Shown piece after piece: positions 1-12,500 of a stretch of DNA of 64,000 nt. Positions within the stretch are counted from its first letter, which is position 1. Every line of letters begins with the position of its first letter. The stretch comes from Halichondria panicea (lineage: Eukaryota > Porifera > Demospongiae > Suberitida > Halichondriidae), in assembly GCF_963675165.1 (NCBI RefSeq), contig NC_087393.1, forward strand, positions 1,389,002 through 1,453,001, written 5' to 3'. Below the pieces are notes generated by a model, which saw only the letters and a program-made list of their open reading frames with translations, was not told where the DNA came from and did no database searches. Made by a program: the position numbers and the translations under genes.

Positions 1-797
1 CTGCTTGCTTGTAGTGCCCCACTTCACTTGAGGAGCAGTTGCATCCCTAGTCACCCACATTAAGCTAGAGAAATAAACCAATTGAACAGCGCTACAAAGT
101 TGCAGTGTCGATGGCTTACACCATCTCAGTAATGTCGTTGGTGAGAGCAAGATGACCGTGTAGTGGTTCATTGGGATTTTTGAAGCTGATCGGTTTAGAG
201 ACAGCAGCCATAGTGGGTTTATCAAAACCTAAGTTATAGTGGTCGTAGTATAATGCTGAATCACTTATATTATACCTCCTCTAAAAAATCCAAAGCGATT
301 CACTCCACGCATGTTTACAAGGTAAAATTTGAACTTTCCAAAGCCCCAATCCATGTGAGTGTTTGAGACATTGCAATACTGCAGAAAAAGACGGGATTTA
401 AGTAATCACATGTAATAATAGAAACCATTGTTGTTTTAATACCTGATATTTGACAGGTGCTTGTGTCTTTGAGTTGATGTCAGTAGCATTGTCTGGCAGT
501 ACCCACAGGCCAACCCAATCGAGGCTGCTCGGCTTGTCAACACCACTCCAATACACAGTAAGCCAATCTCCACTTCTGTTTAGTGCGTGATGGGACAAAG
601 TAAGCCCAATGGATGGTTCTGCATGGAATCAAAGTAGCGGTTTTACAGGATTGCGATGCAATTACTTTTATGGTTGATATACCTAGATTCACAGTTGCTC
701 TTTCGTGTTTGAAGGATCTCAGTGGGTTGACTTCATAATGGCAGCATACAGAAGTTAGAGTTATCAAGAACACAACAAGCTGTATCAGAGACAACAT
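1..797 (-). CDS. purple acid phosphatase-like protein, N-terminal part (gene continues beyond left edge)
   Basis: Five exons can be joined in phase: 797-683, 618-443, 378-276, 228-120 and 64-<1. The protein begins with a hydrophobic signal peptide (MLSLIQLVVFLITLTS). A beta-sandwich N-terminal domain follows, with WLTVYWSGVDKPSSLDWVGL, then KFKFYLVNMRGVNRFGFFRGG (split over exon 3) and the start of the fibronectin-like domain WVTRDATAPQVKWGT. These match in order the N-terminal domains of the large plant-type purple acid phosphatases, which are secreted or lysosomal binuclear-metal phosphoesterases. The metallophosphatase domain with the metal ligands would lie left of the window, so activity cannot be judged. 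The start codon is 155 bp from the divergent death-domain ORF, so the two may share a promoter region. Family assignment is by motif order recalled from family knowledge. Confidence 0.8.
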
Positions 798-952
798 ACT
801 TTATAGATGTAGATCCTGGAGCTGTGAGTTGTTAATAATTGATAATTATTCCGTTAGGAGATCTTTAGCTAGACTCCCGTCTGTTTTCTGGGCAGAGAAC
901 TTTTATTAAAAGGAAAATTCGGCCAGCAAGGAAACTTCTCTATAAAAAAGCA

Positions 953-1366
953 ATGCTAGGCTCAGTAAAATGTTTCATAGAACATATTTGCAGCGACCTC
1001 TATATGGCAGATTCACTACCTCCAACCCTGCACTGTCTACTGAGCTTCCAGCTGCACTCATCTGCAGCCCAGAGCCCTATCAACATCCCTCAAGAGATAG
1101 GAACCCACTATAGACAATTTGGAATTCTCCTCCTGCAAGATGACCGAGGAAATCTTGTCGATACAATTATCCACGATGAACCAAACTATGGTGCTGTCAA
1201 TATCAACCTGTCCATCCTGCAGAAGTGGCTCAATGGCCGAGGCAAGCCTCCCACCTGGTCATCCTTGATACAAGTGCTCAGAGATATTGAACTCCGTGTG
1301 TTAGCTCATGACATTGAACAAGAGCTTCAACTATCAAGAGTTAAGAGGACGGAATGTAAAACTTAA
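953..1366 (+). CDS. death-domain protein, single-exon ORF (137 aa)
   Basis: Residues about 45-128 have the pattern of a death domain: an IPQEIGTHYRQFGILLL helix, an acidic turn, then LQKWLNGRGKPPTWSSLI and VLRDIELRVLAHDIEQEL. The hydrophobic and tryptophan positions fit helices 2-6 of death-fold adaptors. Sponge genomes carry many such short death-domain proteins. No partner domain, signal peptide or membrane segment is visible. The ORF is uninterrupted and starts 155 bp from the start of the divergent phosphatase gene. It could be a complete small adaptor, or the last exon of a longer gene whose upstream exons I cannot see. Function is unknown beyond likely homotypic death-fold contacts. Confidence 0.6.
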   Translation: MLGSVKCFIEHICSDLYMADSLPPTLHCLLSFQLHSSAAQSPINIPQEIGTHYRQFGILLLQDDRGNLVDTIIHDEPNYGAVNINLSILQKWLNGRGKPPTWSSLIQVLRDIELRVLAHDIEQELQLSRVKRTECKT

Positions 1367-1603
1367 TGCTTTTTTGTAAAATTTGTGTGTGCCACTTTCC
1401 CTGCTTTCAATTTCTGTTTGTTCCTCACCTTTTTTTAAACGTGTACTGATACGTGTTTTCGTACTGTTTTTCATAAACTATTTCTATAACGTGATAAACT
1501 ATCAGTGATAACACGACAATAAGGGATGAATTTAAATAGACTATGGCCAATAATATTATAATCATCTAAACAGACACATACACAATGAGTCACTAGGCGA
1601 CAG

Positions 1604-4600
1604 CTATTTGAGTGACAACTCAGCTACTAGTTTGTCCAGCCTTGGGGCAGTGGAGAGGTTGCCATAGGCAACGATGCTGGGTCGAGTGCTGAACACAGTC
1701 TTGGCAAACTGGAAAGGGTGAAAAACAGTTTGGTCTCTATCAAGGACACACCAGTAGGTGACGAATAATTATATGGGCATTTGGAGGCAATAATTATGTG
1801 AGTGTGTATATAATTATGTACATGTCAGGCATAGGATCAAATGAATAGGTAGCAATAAGGACAGCTAGAGTTATGATAGACACTTATTGTGCTTCTTGCA
1901 CGCATACAAATGTACACGCATACAAAAATGTATTGTGTCCACTAGAGGCAAACAAAAATGTACATGACATGCGGTGATGCAACCCAAGCAAACTGTAGGC
2001 CAGACACTTACACACAATAAGTTACACATTCAACAATAAGTTACACATTCATACCTTGACAATATCGTCCTTAGTGAGAGAGTCGACATGCTTCATTGTC
2101 TCCTCCAGAGAAGTGTAGCTGCCTTTTAGATTTACCTGAGGGTGGAAAGTTTCATAAGTAAAGTAACATGTACAGATGTATGGAAAACAAGTGATATTTA
2201 CCTGTGCTGCAATATCTTCCACCAACCCAGACTGTGTCTCAGTGCTCATTAGGTAACTAGCCTTGAGCTGGTTTCTGTATGGAATAACAAACACAAAATC
2301 ATCAAACACACCCCCCTTTTAAAGATAACACAACAATGATTCACTGACTTTGCCCTAGTCAACTCCTCATCGCTGACACTGCCTCTGGCCACATCACTGA
2401 AATCTTTCATGATTGCTGGGAGAAGCTGCACATACACATAATAGTATACATGTATATAAACCGTACAATAATGTATAGCGATATCCCGAAATATATTGTT
2501 ATGACCTGTCATGTCAGATCAGGGGGGTGAAAAATTTAATTTACGTGTATAATAATATGTAGGTGGGATGATCCCATGACTCATAATTGACCATAGAAGT
2601 CCTTCGAGTGGAATATTCAATAATCTATTTAGGCTTCATCAACAATAGTGTCTTTCTTCATAACAAAGAAGAGCCAAAATTACACGTGTGCAAATAAATG
2701 TACCTTTCCGGTATCGTCACCATCACAGACTAGGTAGATTCCAAACAGTCCGCTATCAGTGTAGCACAGGTTGAGAGATGATACCTATGGAGTAATATTG
2801 AAATGGTAATAAGATTGTTCAACACGTTTAAATGGTAAATGTTAGGATTCCAGGAAAACAATACTTACAGTAAATGGAGACTCCACTGCTACAGACCCAG
2901 CTTTGAAGAGCCTAGATATAATTTTTTTCTCGAGATAAATTGAAAGAAAATATAAATGCGCATGCAACACCAAACGTCGCTCTATATTGATCACTAATGA
3001 AAAAGCTATCACCATTATGGTTAAGCTTGCAATAATTATTATCAACAATAATTATTCTCTCTCAATCTCTCACCTAGACCCAGTGTTGGCGCCCCAGACC
3101 ACGTTGCCCTGAGGTGCTGCCCCCAGGAGGTTCTGCAGGACCCCAGCAGCAATCAGATCGCCATGTGTGCCCTTCAAGCTATGGGAAGGAAAGGAAAGAC
3201 AAACGATATTTTGAAATTCCAGCGGCAAAGATTATAAATCCTGCTGAACATAAATAATTATAGGGAATGAGGAAAGGCAGCAGAAATTGAAAATCCTAGC
3301 AATAAGCTTTCGATTTTATTCCTGTTTAAACAAATACGGGCTGACTATACTGCTGACTATGTGTATTAGTGTAAGATTAGATAAACAGCAAATCTGCATT
3401 ACCTGGCTCCTTTTGACACGATGGCAGTATGGGTCAGATATGAGGGAGTGGACATACGCACCTCAGCACCTGAAGTGGAACCATGCAAATAATTATAACT
3501 TAGGCAGTAAGCATTGCCACAGATGCACTTCGTGGATGTAAACCACAGAAATCTCCATACACCATTGAGTCGGAAATTGATGAGTCATAACATACACCAT
3601 TGATTTGTGAGCCGCTCCAAAGGACATACCTCCGATATATTCACACTGTTCCTCGCTAGCCCCGATCCCCTCAGGGAGTTCACTAAACCACTGCTCAGCG
3701 AGTTGCACCACTTGATCGTGATTCACTCCTGCAGCAGAAAATACCTATGTTAAGGTTTCAAAAAACCTACACGACAGGATAAGGTTTCCATGTAAAACCA
3801 CGAACTAGTCACTGCCAATGTCTAACAGTGTGGGAAGACCACCACCTATAGGACCAATTATTATGATTCACGTTTTATGAGTTTACCACAGTACCTACAC
3901 TTACATGTATGCCTAGGGAATGGTGGTCGCTTAGTTGCAACCTGATACTGTACGTGGTGTACACATTAACACAACACGAACATTTTACGAGTTCTTCCGT
4001 TTACAAGTACAGTACTACATCCCTCTTTCAGTGTGTCCCCTACCCTAATAGCATAGCACACTCACCGACCCCCACTATGCTCGTCCCCTACCCTAATAAC
4101 ATAGCACACTCACCGACCCCCACTATGCTCGTCCTCTTTCCAGAGTACCACTCGTCCATATACGACTTTAACTGAAGGAAGGAAGAAGTCAGCAAGGTAA
4201 ATCCCATGCTAAGGGTACCGTGGGTGTGTGGTTGTACATGTAGGTATTCTCAAGTTCATGGTCAGCACTAATTACATTAATAACAAAGAACTGGCTTCTA
4301 TTGATCAGCTGTGTGGGTCTAGTCATGAGAATAAATGGTTATAATTATGTAAGTTTATCACTGGAAGGCATCCTTAACTGTTAGAGGGGTTGGAGAAGCT
4401 ACATGACTGTACTGTATGGGCAGAACTACATGTACATGCATGTGTGCGTGTACAGAAATACATGTACAGTACATGTATGCACACCGTCACGTATACAGTA
4501 ATAGTTCTAATTCAAAAACAATTAATTAGAATCTGGAAATTAAGTGCTTATATGGATATGTAAAAGAATTATGGATCTAGAATGGTTCTTCAATTAGAAC

Positions 4601-6279
4601 TGTGGTTCATTACTAAAAGAGCGAATTTGGAACAGTTGAATAGGCGTGGCTTAACAAAGCTCAAACTCAGCTCGAAGAACTGGCCTCTCAGGCTATTAAA
4701 TAAGCAAGTGTAAGCAATGACATGAATTCCTTCTGCATGTTTACTACTTTAAAGAACTTCTTGAGGCCATGGCAGATGCCATGTACGATCTTTTAGCTAA
4801 GCACCACAAAAAAATAATTATTTCGAAATGGTTTTTATTGAGAACAAATTGAATTCCACACACTCGGTGCTTGTATTAGGGTGGTTCTATAATTAGAACG
4901 ACTACGGTACAACAGTTATATACACTTACATCGAGGTTGGTGAGTGTGGCGACATTGTGAGGAGGACAATAGATTGAATTGCTGAGGGTATTTCTGAAAG
5001 CAGCCTGGTGTAATGCCTCCATGACAACTGTAGAGCAAACAACTCCAGGTAAAGATTTGAAACGAGGAATTAAAAATATCAATGTATTTGTATCTTCAGG
5101 GCATAACAATAAATCTGGAAGCAAACAGAATACATCAAGTGTTTTGTCAGCTAAGCATTAATTGATAAATTGCAGTGAGTATTAGATCCCCTACATCACT
5201 AGCAGTGAGTATTAGACCCCCTACATTACTAGCAGTGAGTATTAGACCCTCTAAATCACTTTGCAGGAGTATTAGACACCCTACATCACTTTGCGAGAGT
5301 ATTAGACCCCCTACATCACTTTGCGAGAGTATTAGACCCCCTACATCAATTGCAGCGAGTATTAGACCCCCTACATCACTAGCAGCGAGTATTAGACCCT
5401 ACATCAATTGCAGTGAGTATTAGACCCCCTACATCACTAGCAGCGAGTATTAGACCCCCTGCATCACTAGCAGCGAGTATTAGACCCTCTAAATCACTTT
5501 GCAGGAGTATTAGACCCCCTGCATCAATTGCAGCGAGTATTAGACCCCCTGCATCACTTTGCAGGAGTATTAGACCCCCTGCATCAATTGCAGCGAGTAT
5601 TAGACCCCCTGCATCACTAGCAGCGAGTATTAGACCCCCTACATCACTAGCAGCGAGTACTAGACCCCCTACATCACTAGCAGTGAGTACTAGACCCCCT
5701 ACATCACTAGCAGCGAGTATTAGACCCTCTACATGCACCATACCCACCAGTGTAGGGCTGAGCAGCGGCGATGGCCAGACTGAGTCGTGTCTTGTTGATA
5801 TAGTCCTTTATCTCCCAAGGCTGAAACCGGGGGCAGATCATAGCAGACCCCAGCACATCAAGGGCTTGGCTCCTGTAGGGGACAATCACGCAACCCATAG
5901 TAATATAGTACCCTCAACCTGCATACCCACATGTATATCAAACTGACTCTGAAAAATAAGTGAACAAATTAAAGCACAGCGGTGCTGATGCCTCGGTAGA
6001 GGCACCAAAGCTTTAAGGTAATGAAGCTACAGTACTAGCAGACTATTATTAAATACGAGTAGCTAAGTATATCAACAGATTTCACTACGCAAAAGTCTAA
6101 AGAGTCTGTAACAGCCTTTAAAGTAAACAAAACTAGCCAAACTCAAAAACGAAGCATTATTAATTTTGTAATTCCACTAATTGCAAGCGTAACTAGAAGC
6201 CCATAGAAGCTCTTACTTGCATTACGCAGCTGTAGCAGTCTACACACACAGACACACAGACACACAGGCACACACACAG

Positions 6280-6349
<70 letters not shown>

Positions 6350-7484
6350 ACAACCGTATAACTCGCTGCGCATGCGCACAAGAGGCATAAGAAGAAGAGG
6401 TTTCTAACTCGTAGCTAGCCACCATGCACAGTAAGCGCTACATGTAGTGCTGCTCACTAGTTTCCTTCGCATGATTGGAAAAGTACTTAATTTCGAGTAC
6501 AAAAAGCTGCAGTTGAGCACACACTTAAAATAAAGATACGCTTATAATCGAGTAAGCGCTAATAATCCAGTTTCTACGGTATGGTTTGGAAAGAATGAGG
6601 CTAATGTGAGGGATGTGTTTGACAAGGTCAGAATTGTACAAAATATGATACATTAAAGCACAATCAGTGAATGTTATGTAGCTACCGTATAGCGAGTAAT
6701 TTTTGTTGGTGCAAATTTTCATATGAACTGTCCAATTTGTATTCTAAATAATTATTCGTAGAGCTCAGGATAGTGACGTTACCCCTATTGCGGTAGTAGT
6801 TTTAATTTTCGTGCGATGCTCTAAAATACCAAAATTTCCACCACAATAAAATAACCCACTGTAAGATATATTAATAATGGTAGACAACGACTGTCTTCGT
6901 GCGTGGACTCACTCAGTGTTGTCTCCTCTGAAGAACTGAGAGGAGTAGATCATGTTCTCCCTAGTGGTGGTGGCACTGCAGCAAACACAACGATGACATA
7001 ATATGAGAGGACGACACAATAAACCAAGTCACACAATTATGGAATGAAAGGATGGCAGGTGCTGATGCCTCGCTTCAGTAGAAAGTTAGCTGCACACAAA
7101 GCTAATACTTGTGCATTTCATGCAGGAATGGTGCAAGAGAGTGGTAACTTGATTGTTGCCAAAGTTCATAGTTAATGGCTGGTTGCATTCTCATTAAACG
7201 TACTAGCTTTGCAGTTCTTTTCCCACTCTTATTGCAGCTACCAATAGCTAGCGTTCTAGTGCAGAGCTAGAATAGCCAGCATATTTAGCTATACACAAGT
7301 CTTAAGATACTGCATGCAAATATTAAATGGCTTTCAAAGTAAGCAAACTAGCCATGACTAAGAACAAAGTATTGTTTAGCAAACCTACAAATTAAAATCC
7401 AAGAAAACATGACTAGAAGCCTATACTAGTAGAAGATCTTTCTAGCAATTCATTTATCACTGAGCAATTATAGCAGTCCACGCA

Positions 7485-7557
<73 letters not shown>

Positions 7558-9268
7558 CCGTATACCTCGTTGCGCATGGGCACACCGGCAGGGTTTCATC
7601 TAGGATTAAAAGTTTGGGGGGGGAAGGTTTACGTACGCCGCAAAATATTAGGCCACTACCACATTTGTTGACCTACTCCCTATTACATGCTAGTGCATCA
7701 CAGTACATCTAGTTACATATTGCACATATCGTAGACAGTACTAATGTGATGATGTCTTATTTTACAAACATTTAGGGGTGAAGATGAGCATTTGGGAGGG
7801 GGGGGGGGGGGGAAGGTTCACCCCAGCCCCCTCCACTAGATGAAACCCTGACCGGGGTATAAAAACATTTATAGTCATCACTGACTTTGAAAAGTCTAGG
7901 CAAATCACTGCAATTGTAAGAGCTTACTTGAGTGTCAGACCCATAGCATCACACTCTCTGGCAGTGAGGAAGGTAGTCCTCTTGTCAGTGCTCTATAGAA
8001 ACAACACCACCGCATAACAATACTCTTAGTTAATTATTTCGTGACATTTACACAAAGTCATACAATAAATGCAGTAGTATGTATGAGCATGAAAGAGCTG
8101 GCTAAGCAGCAAGTAACAGGATTAAAGTAGACTAGAGGCATGTGCTAAAACGTTTGAGAATGAGTTTTCGTAGCGCGTTTTTTAGTTGGCTAGCTAGCTA
8201 ACACGCTGCCTTTATTCGAGGTATTTACAGCTGAAGTGATCCTGTACCAAAAAAAGACCATAAAGTAGAAATCTTAACAGCTAGAACTATGATTGTGATT
8301 GTTGCTTCTTTGTTTATCCTACAAATAAACCGATGGACTACTATAACCCGCTGGCCGCTGGTCAATGATTATAATGCACACCAGCATTTGGAGATCACAT
8401 ACATACACACATCACAATGAATCATACACTGTACATAGACTACTGTACCAGCTCAGTACCACTACCACACCACCACCTTACCAGGAAGGCATGCTCTCTG
8501 AGGAGATGGGTGACCCCCAGTTGGTTGTACTTCTCAAAGCGACTGCCCGCCCTCACATACACCGAGATGTTGGACAGGGGGGAGTGGTTCTCCAGGGATG
8601 CTACAGTCACTCCATTGCTCAGCTTGGAGATCTGTGAATAAAATAAAAACTGTGACTTTTGTCACCAATCAGTAGCATTTCTCGAGATGATTCAATTTAT
8701 AGCACTAGACATTGCCACATAATATGTTGGCACTCCTGATAGACAAAAAGAATGAAGTAGTAACTACACAAGGGATATACTGTACTTCTTCTAAAACAAG
8801 GCTGGCACCCTTTGGATTTTTCACCCATAAAAAATACAGCACCATATACATTTGTGTACAGTGTCTTGCAAGGGGACGCTTTATTCAAAGTATGGTACGT
8901 GGTACTTATAAGTACCCTCTGTAGCATTCATAAACAAGTATTCACTAACATTAATTTTGTCTGAAACACACACACACACATACACGATTACCTTCAACTC
9001 TTCTGAAGGTTGCCTAGTAACATTGGGTGGTGCTCCAGCATCTATTGGATCAGTCAGAGGAACAGCAGCCTCCCGCGCCCGGCCCCAAGCCTAGAGAGGG
9101 TCATTAATTGGAATACGACAGTGCAACAAGCTGAACAGCCATTAGTCACACATCCTCGATAGCTACAATAACTAATGTGTGTTATATATGCTCATGGTAT
9201 ATACATACCCTCGAGCTCCTGGCAGACAGAGACAGCCTCCTGCTAAGGACCAAAGACGCAGCCGCCAT
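1604..9268 (-). CDS. UQCRC2: cytochrome b-c1 complex subunit 2 (core protein 2), complete, 17 exons
   Basis: Exons (minus): 9268-9209, 9090-8992, 8631-8482, 7992-7928, 6975-6913, 5872-5748, 5027-4930, 4171-4114, 3728-3630, 3469-3403, 3178-3074, 2911-2869, 2784-2704, 2425-2349, 2274-2202, 2135-2055, 1708-1604. They sum to 1449 bp, 482 aa, close to vertebrate UQCRC2 (about 450). The N-terminus (MAAASLVLSRRLSLSARSS) is an Arg/Ser-rich mitochondrial presequence. Diagnostic stretches are ISKLSNGVTVASLENHSPLS, VYVRAGSRFE, HLLREHAFL, NATTTRENMIYSSQFFRGD, ALHQAAFRNTLSNSIYCP, LIAAGVLQNLLGAAPQ and YTDSGLFGIYLV. It is an M16-family fold acting as a structural core subunit of respiratory complex III in the inner membrane. 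The zinc-protease signature HxxEH is not present in canonical spacing, as expected for core 2. It lies 273 bp downstream of the WDR90 stop on the same strand. Confidence 0.93.
4035..4130. repeat. 48-bp tandem duplication at a UQCRC2 5' splice site
   Basis: Two copies, 4035-4082 and 4083-4130, differ at one base (4051 versus 4099). Each includes the last coding bases and the GT donor of the UQCRC2 exon ending at 4114. The copy nearer the exon body (4083-4130) holds the donor used in my model. The other copy leaves a second intact-looking donor about 48 nt further into the intron. Confidence 0.9.
4502..4902. mobile_element. possible small inverted-repeat element in a UQCRC2 intron
   Basis: The motif AGTTCTAATT near 4502 is mirrored by AATTAGAAC near 4897, with a further inverted copy of the motif around 4585-4605. 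No coding capacity. The arms are short and the boundaries are uncertain. Confidence 0.35.
5171..5735. repeat. 30-bp minisatellite, about 19 units, inside a UQCRC2 intron
   Basis: The unit reads approximately GCAGCGAGTATTAGACCCCC followed by TACATCACTA. Variants alternate between CTAGCAGCGAG, CTTTGCAGGAG and AATTGCAGCGAG joins. Because the period is a multiple of three, both strands stay open for long stretches and give spurious 10-residue-repeat peptides. The array ends about 13 bp from the donor of the UQCRC2 exon at 5748. On the UQCRC2 sense strand each unit contains TCTAATAC, which resembles a branch-point sequence. Confidence 0.95.
5971..6389. repeat. dispersed repeat (GATGCCTCGGT family) with internal CA array
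   Basis: It begins with GGTGCTGATGCCTCGGTAGA and ends with CTCGCTGCGCATGCGCACA followed by AGAGGCAT, so its ends are roughly inverted (GATGCCTC / GAGGCAT). It contains GCAGCTGTAGCAGTCTACAC just before a CA microsatellite. The same organisation recurs at 7058-7583, 28565-29136 and 35628-35957. No ORF of substance; probably a non-autonomous element. Confidence 0.7.
6241..6345. repeat. CA/GT microsatellite
   Basis: About 100 bp of (CA)n with a few CAGA interruptions at the left end. It causes spurious VCVCVC-type reading frames on the minus strand. Confidence 0.97.
7058..7583. repeat. dispersed repeat (GATGCCTCGGT family), second copy, with CGCA/CA microsatellite
   Basis: It starts GGTGCTGATGCCTCGCTTCA, contains the conserved TAGCAGTC block, and then a (CGCA)n-(CA)n tract at about 7479-7554. 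It ends with CCTCGTTGCGCATGGGCACA. Its right end is interrupted by the inverted-repeat element at 7588-7852. Confidence 0.65.
7588..7852. mobile_element. MITE-like inverted-repeat element with G tracts
   Basis: Terminal arms CAGGGTTTCATCTAG (from 7589) and CTAGATGAAACCCTG (to 7850) are perfect inverts. The interior has two G homopolymer tracts and no coding capacity. It lies in the UQCRC2 intron between 7992 and 6975, inside an older dispersed repeat. Confidence 0.75.
8086..8330. repeat. dispersed repeat (GGATCACTTCAGCTGTAAAT family), inverted partial copy
   Basis: Contains AGCTGGCTAAGCAGCAAGTA, AACGTTTGAGAATGAG and TTTACAGCTGAAGTGATCCT. These blocks recur at 14197-14640, 21237-22590 and 27165-27245. 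Non-coding, within a UQCRC2 intron. Confidence 0.6.
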
Positions 9269-9541
9269 CTTTATTTTTGAGGGTTCATGTGATATCAACA
9301 TGGGGGGCGTAAACAAAGAATTAGAGCATGCGCAGTAGGATCAGGAGCACACAAGCAGAGTGTAGATGCTGTTTATGTGAAGAATACAGTCTATACACTG
9401 CATGCCCATTGTAGAGAGACTAATTATAATAGACACTGTCCCTTATATTTATTCTGTTCTGCCTTATTCAATGTTCTATTAAAAACACATTCACATTACA
9501 CAAACGTCAAAGCACAAACAAATCAAATGCACAGAATGATA

Positions 9542-12500
9542 TTAAAGAGTGATATCCCAGATATGTAACGAGTTACTACTTGCAGAAATAAGTTGTTTGC
9601 CATTTGGAGAAAAATTGATCCTATCTACACTGTCATGATGGCCTGTGTAATCTTGGAAAGCCCCTTCATCTGAATCCATGAGCTTCAAAACTCTCTCTGT
9701 AAAAGAAAATGATGATGAATCTACTTGACAAAAAACACCTTTACATGAAAATACATTAACTAGATGGCTTGCACAGAGTAAATCAAAAGAGGTGGTAAAA
9801 ACTTGAGCCAAATAAATGCTGTTAAAAACTATCGATGTACCCATAGATTGAGCTCTTCAATCTATGATGTGACATGAAATTGTATGAATGTAGACATACC
9901 GTCTCAACATACATCTCTACATGTGTACATGTATGTACCTTCACACCCTATTGCCACTAAGTGACCATCTGGCGATAGGTCCATACTGGTGGCCCAATGT
10001 GTGAGAGAGCAGTTCCTTGTCACGGTTTTCTTGGAGATGCTGTAGAACTGGACACACCTCTCCATACCATAGCCAGTGTAGACAATAGTGTCAGGATTGG
10101 AGGGGCTGAAGCGAGCCAGGCTTGGGGGGAGCAGTTCGTACTGACACTGTAAGGTGGGGTGAAAATCAGGTATATGTAGTGATGACGATGACATCAGCAC
10201 GTACTTGTAGCATAGAACACAACAGCTAAAATGTAGATGCACAATACGTAACATTAGGCTTGTGGATTTGATAAATGGCGATAAGTCCCACTGTAAATTG
10301 TAAATTGTAAGAGTAGAGTGTATAGACGTAGTTACAAAGCTGCACTAGCTTCACCAACCTTATCTCCTTTCTTCAGTCTAGTTCCATTGGGAGCAAAAAA
10401 TGGTCCTGGGAAAGTGAGCCAGTCGACCAGCTGACAACGATCCTTACTCCACTCACTGCTCCACACACTCACTCTACGATCTCCACTGGCCACTAACCAC
10501 AGGTAGCACTCGTCAGCACCAGGGTCAGGAAGCTAGAGCAGGTGTCATGCATGTACTGTATGTAACCAAGGACGCCCTTGATATAACAATGAATTCTAAG
10601 GTACACTTAGGCTCGAGAGATCCATTACAGTCGCACAACAGTGCTTACAAGAAATGCCTTAATTAGCAGCAAAATTCTTGTCGTAATTGTGGGTCTAAAC
10701 TCAGATACCTTAGCAGGTTTGATGGCGATGTGGATATCGGTGATTGGAGCACCCTGATGATCAGTGATGACTCTCACTACCAACCCTGAAGCTGAGTTGC
10801 TAATAGCAACCACTCCAGATGAGCATCCAGAAATTATCACATGCCCTAGATGCAAAGAGAGCAGTGCACAATAAACTCCGAAAAATGCTAATGGAGTTAC
10901 TGAACAGTTACATGTACAGTGTACTACTATGATTCGTATCCATGCTTATGTGCTGGTTAGAATGCTATATGTATGTACACATTAAATATCAAGCAACGCA
11001 TGTACAGATACAGTACTTACCATCTTCAGAGTAGGCTACAGCTCGCACATTTTCCAAGTGTGGCTTCATCTTTCGACTCATTTTTAGACTCTCCAAATCA
11101 AACACTCTCAGCATGCCGTCACTGTACCCAGCCACCACTGACGGGGAAGTCTTCCCCTGCCCCTGCTCGTTAATTGGTGCAAATGCCACACAGTTACAGG
11201 CCGTCCTAGGAGCCTGGAAAAGCACCGTCTGCTCTAGACTATCCATTCTCCACACAGCTACAGATCCATCGGTACTAGCTGTTGCCAGGAGGGAGTTGTC
11301 TCGAGTGATGTCCAGGGAGGAGATTTTTGAGGAGTGGCCACTGACAATGCTGACTTTAGTGGTGTCAGGCCAATTGACGTAGTGCACAGTACCACTGGAG
11401 GTGCCCACTATACCCTGGGTGAATAATTATATGATGCTTATTATTACAGTACGTTGGACTACCGTACTAGACTATAATCATCAAACCATTATACAGCCAT
11501 CTAAATGCACATGTATATTTGTTATTACATTGAGTGTGGTCTTACTAGTTCGAGTTTGCTGTCGAAGCTTGCTGAGAAGACTCCTCCGGGTACATGCATT
11601 GAGTTGAGAAGGGAGACAGTCGGCAGATGCTGACCACTCTCTACACTCCACAGGTGCATACACCCAGCCAGGTCCGCCGAGAACAGTCGACCAGCAGACG
11701 AGAAGAGAGTGCCTGGGGGATGAGTATAGTTAGTGGGAATAAAGTTACACTACTGCATAGAAATAACAGGATCACGTCAATGACGTGCAAGACATTTTTA
11801 AAGTACCTCTTTTAGGAGTGCCGAGTAGAGATACATTAATTGTATTGCAGAGTAATATCAAAATGTGTGCATTGACTTACTGACTTCCAGTAGGTCTGTG
11901 GTCCAGTACATGAGACACTTGTTCCCTTTGGTCTCCCACAGAGTGATCACACCTACAATGACGACAACACCAGCATCATGGTAATGTACATGTGCATGTA
12001 CAATATATTCCTTGCCTAGATACAAAAGTAGCGATATGTGGCCCTATGCTCACCAGTATTTGTGCCGATGAACAGCATTGAGTCAGCTCCATAGCACAAT
12101 GAGGTGAACTCCAGGTTGGATCTGGAGCTGGTCTTTACCACCTCAGCAGGTAACTCAGGCTCATGAACCTAGGAACATATTCAAATTCATTATACAATTT
12201 TTTTACTACAATTACAATAATTATGATAACAGCACACACAACAATGGATGGTTGCATTAAAGTTAAAAGATTAGAATCAAAATCCCCTTGTACCCACCTT
12301 CAGCTCACATGTCCTATTACTCCGGTCCTCCTCAACCAGCCAGAACCTTAGCCCTTCCCCCACACTGGTCAACTCGTAGGCTGTGTGTGGGTCCCAGTCA
12401 GCCTGGTGTACATGGTGGTCTAATGTGGTGGCCGTGAGGAGAGAGTAGTCGTGAGTGCTCCACACTGCCAGGGTGCCATCAAGGTAGGTACCTATGTAGG

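Noticed and set aside
5171..5735. CRISPR-like array
   Set aside because: The units abut without unique spacers, and the genome is animal. It is a minisatellite.
5175..5946. Long open frames with 10-residue repeats (SIRPPTSLAA-type on plus, GGLILAASDV-type on minus)
   Set aside because: Both come from the 30-bp minisatellite, whose period keeps all frames open. They lie in a UQCRC2 intron and have no conserved content.
6143..6425. VCVCVC-rich frames on the minus strand
   Set aside because: Translation of a CA/GT microsatellite.
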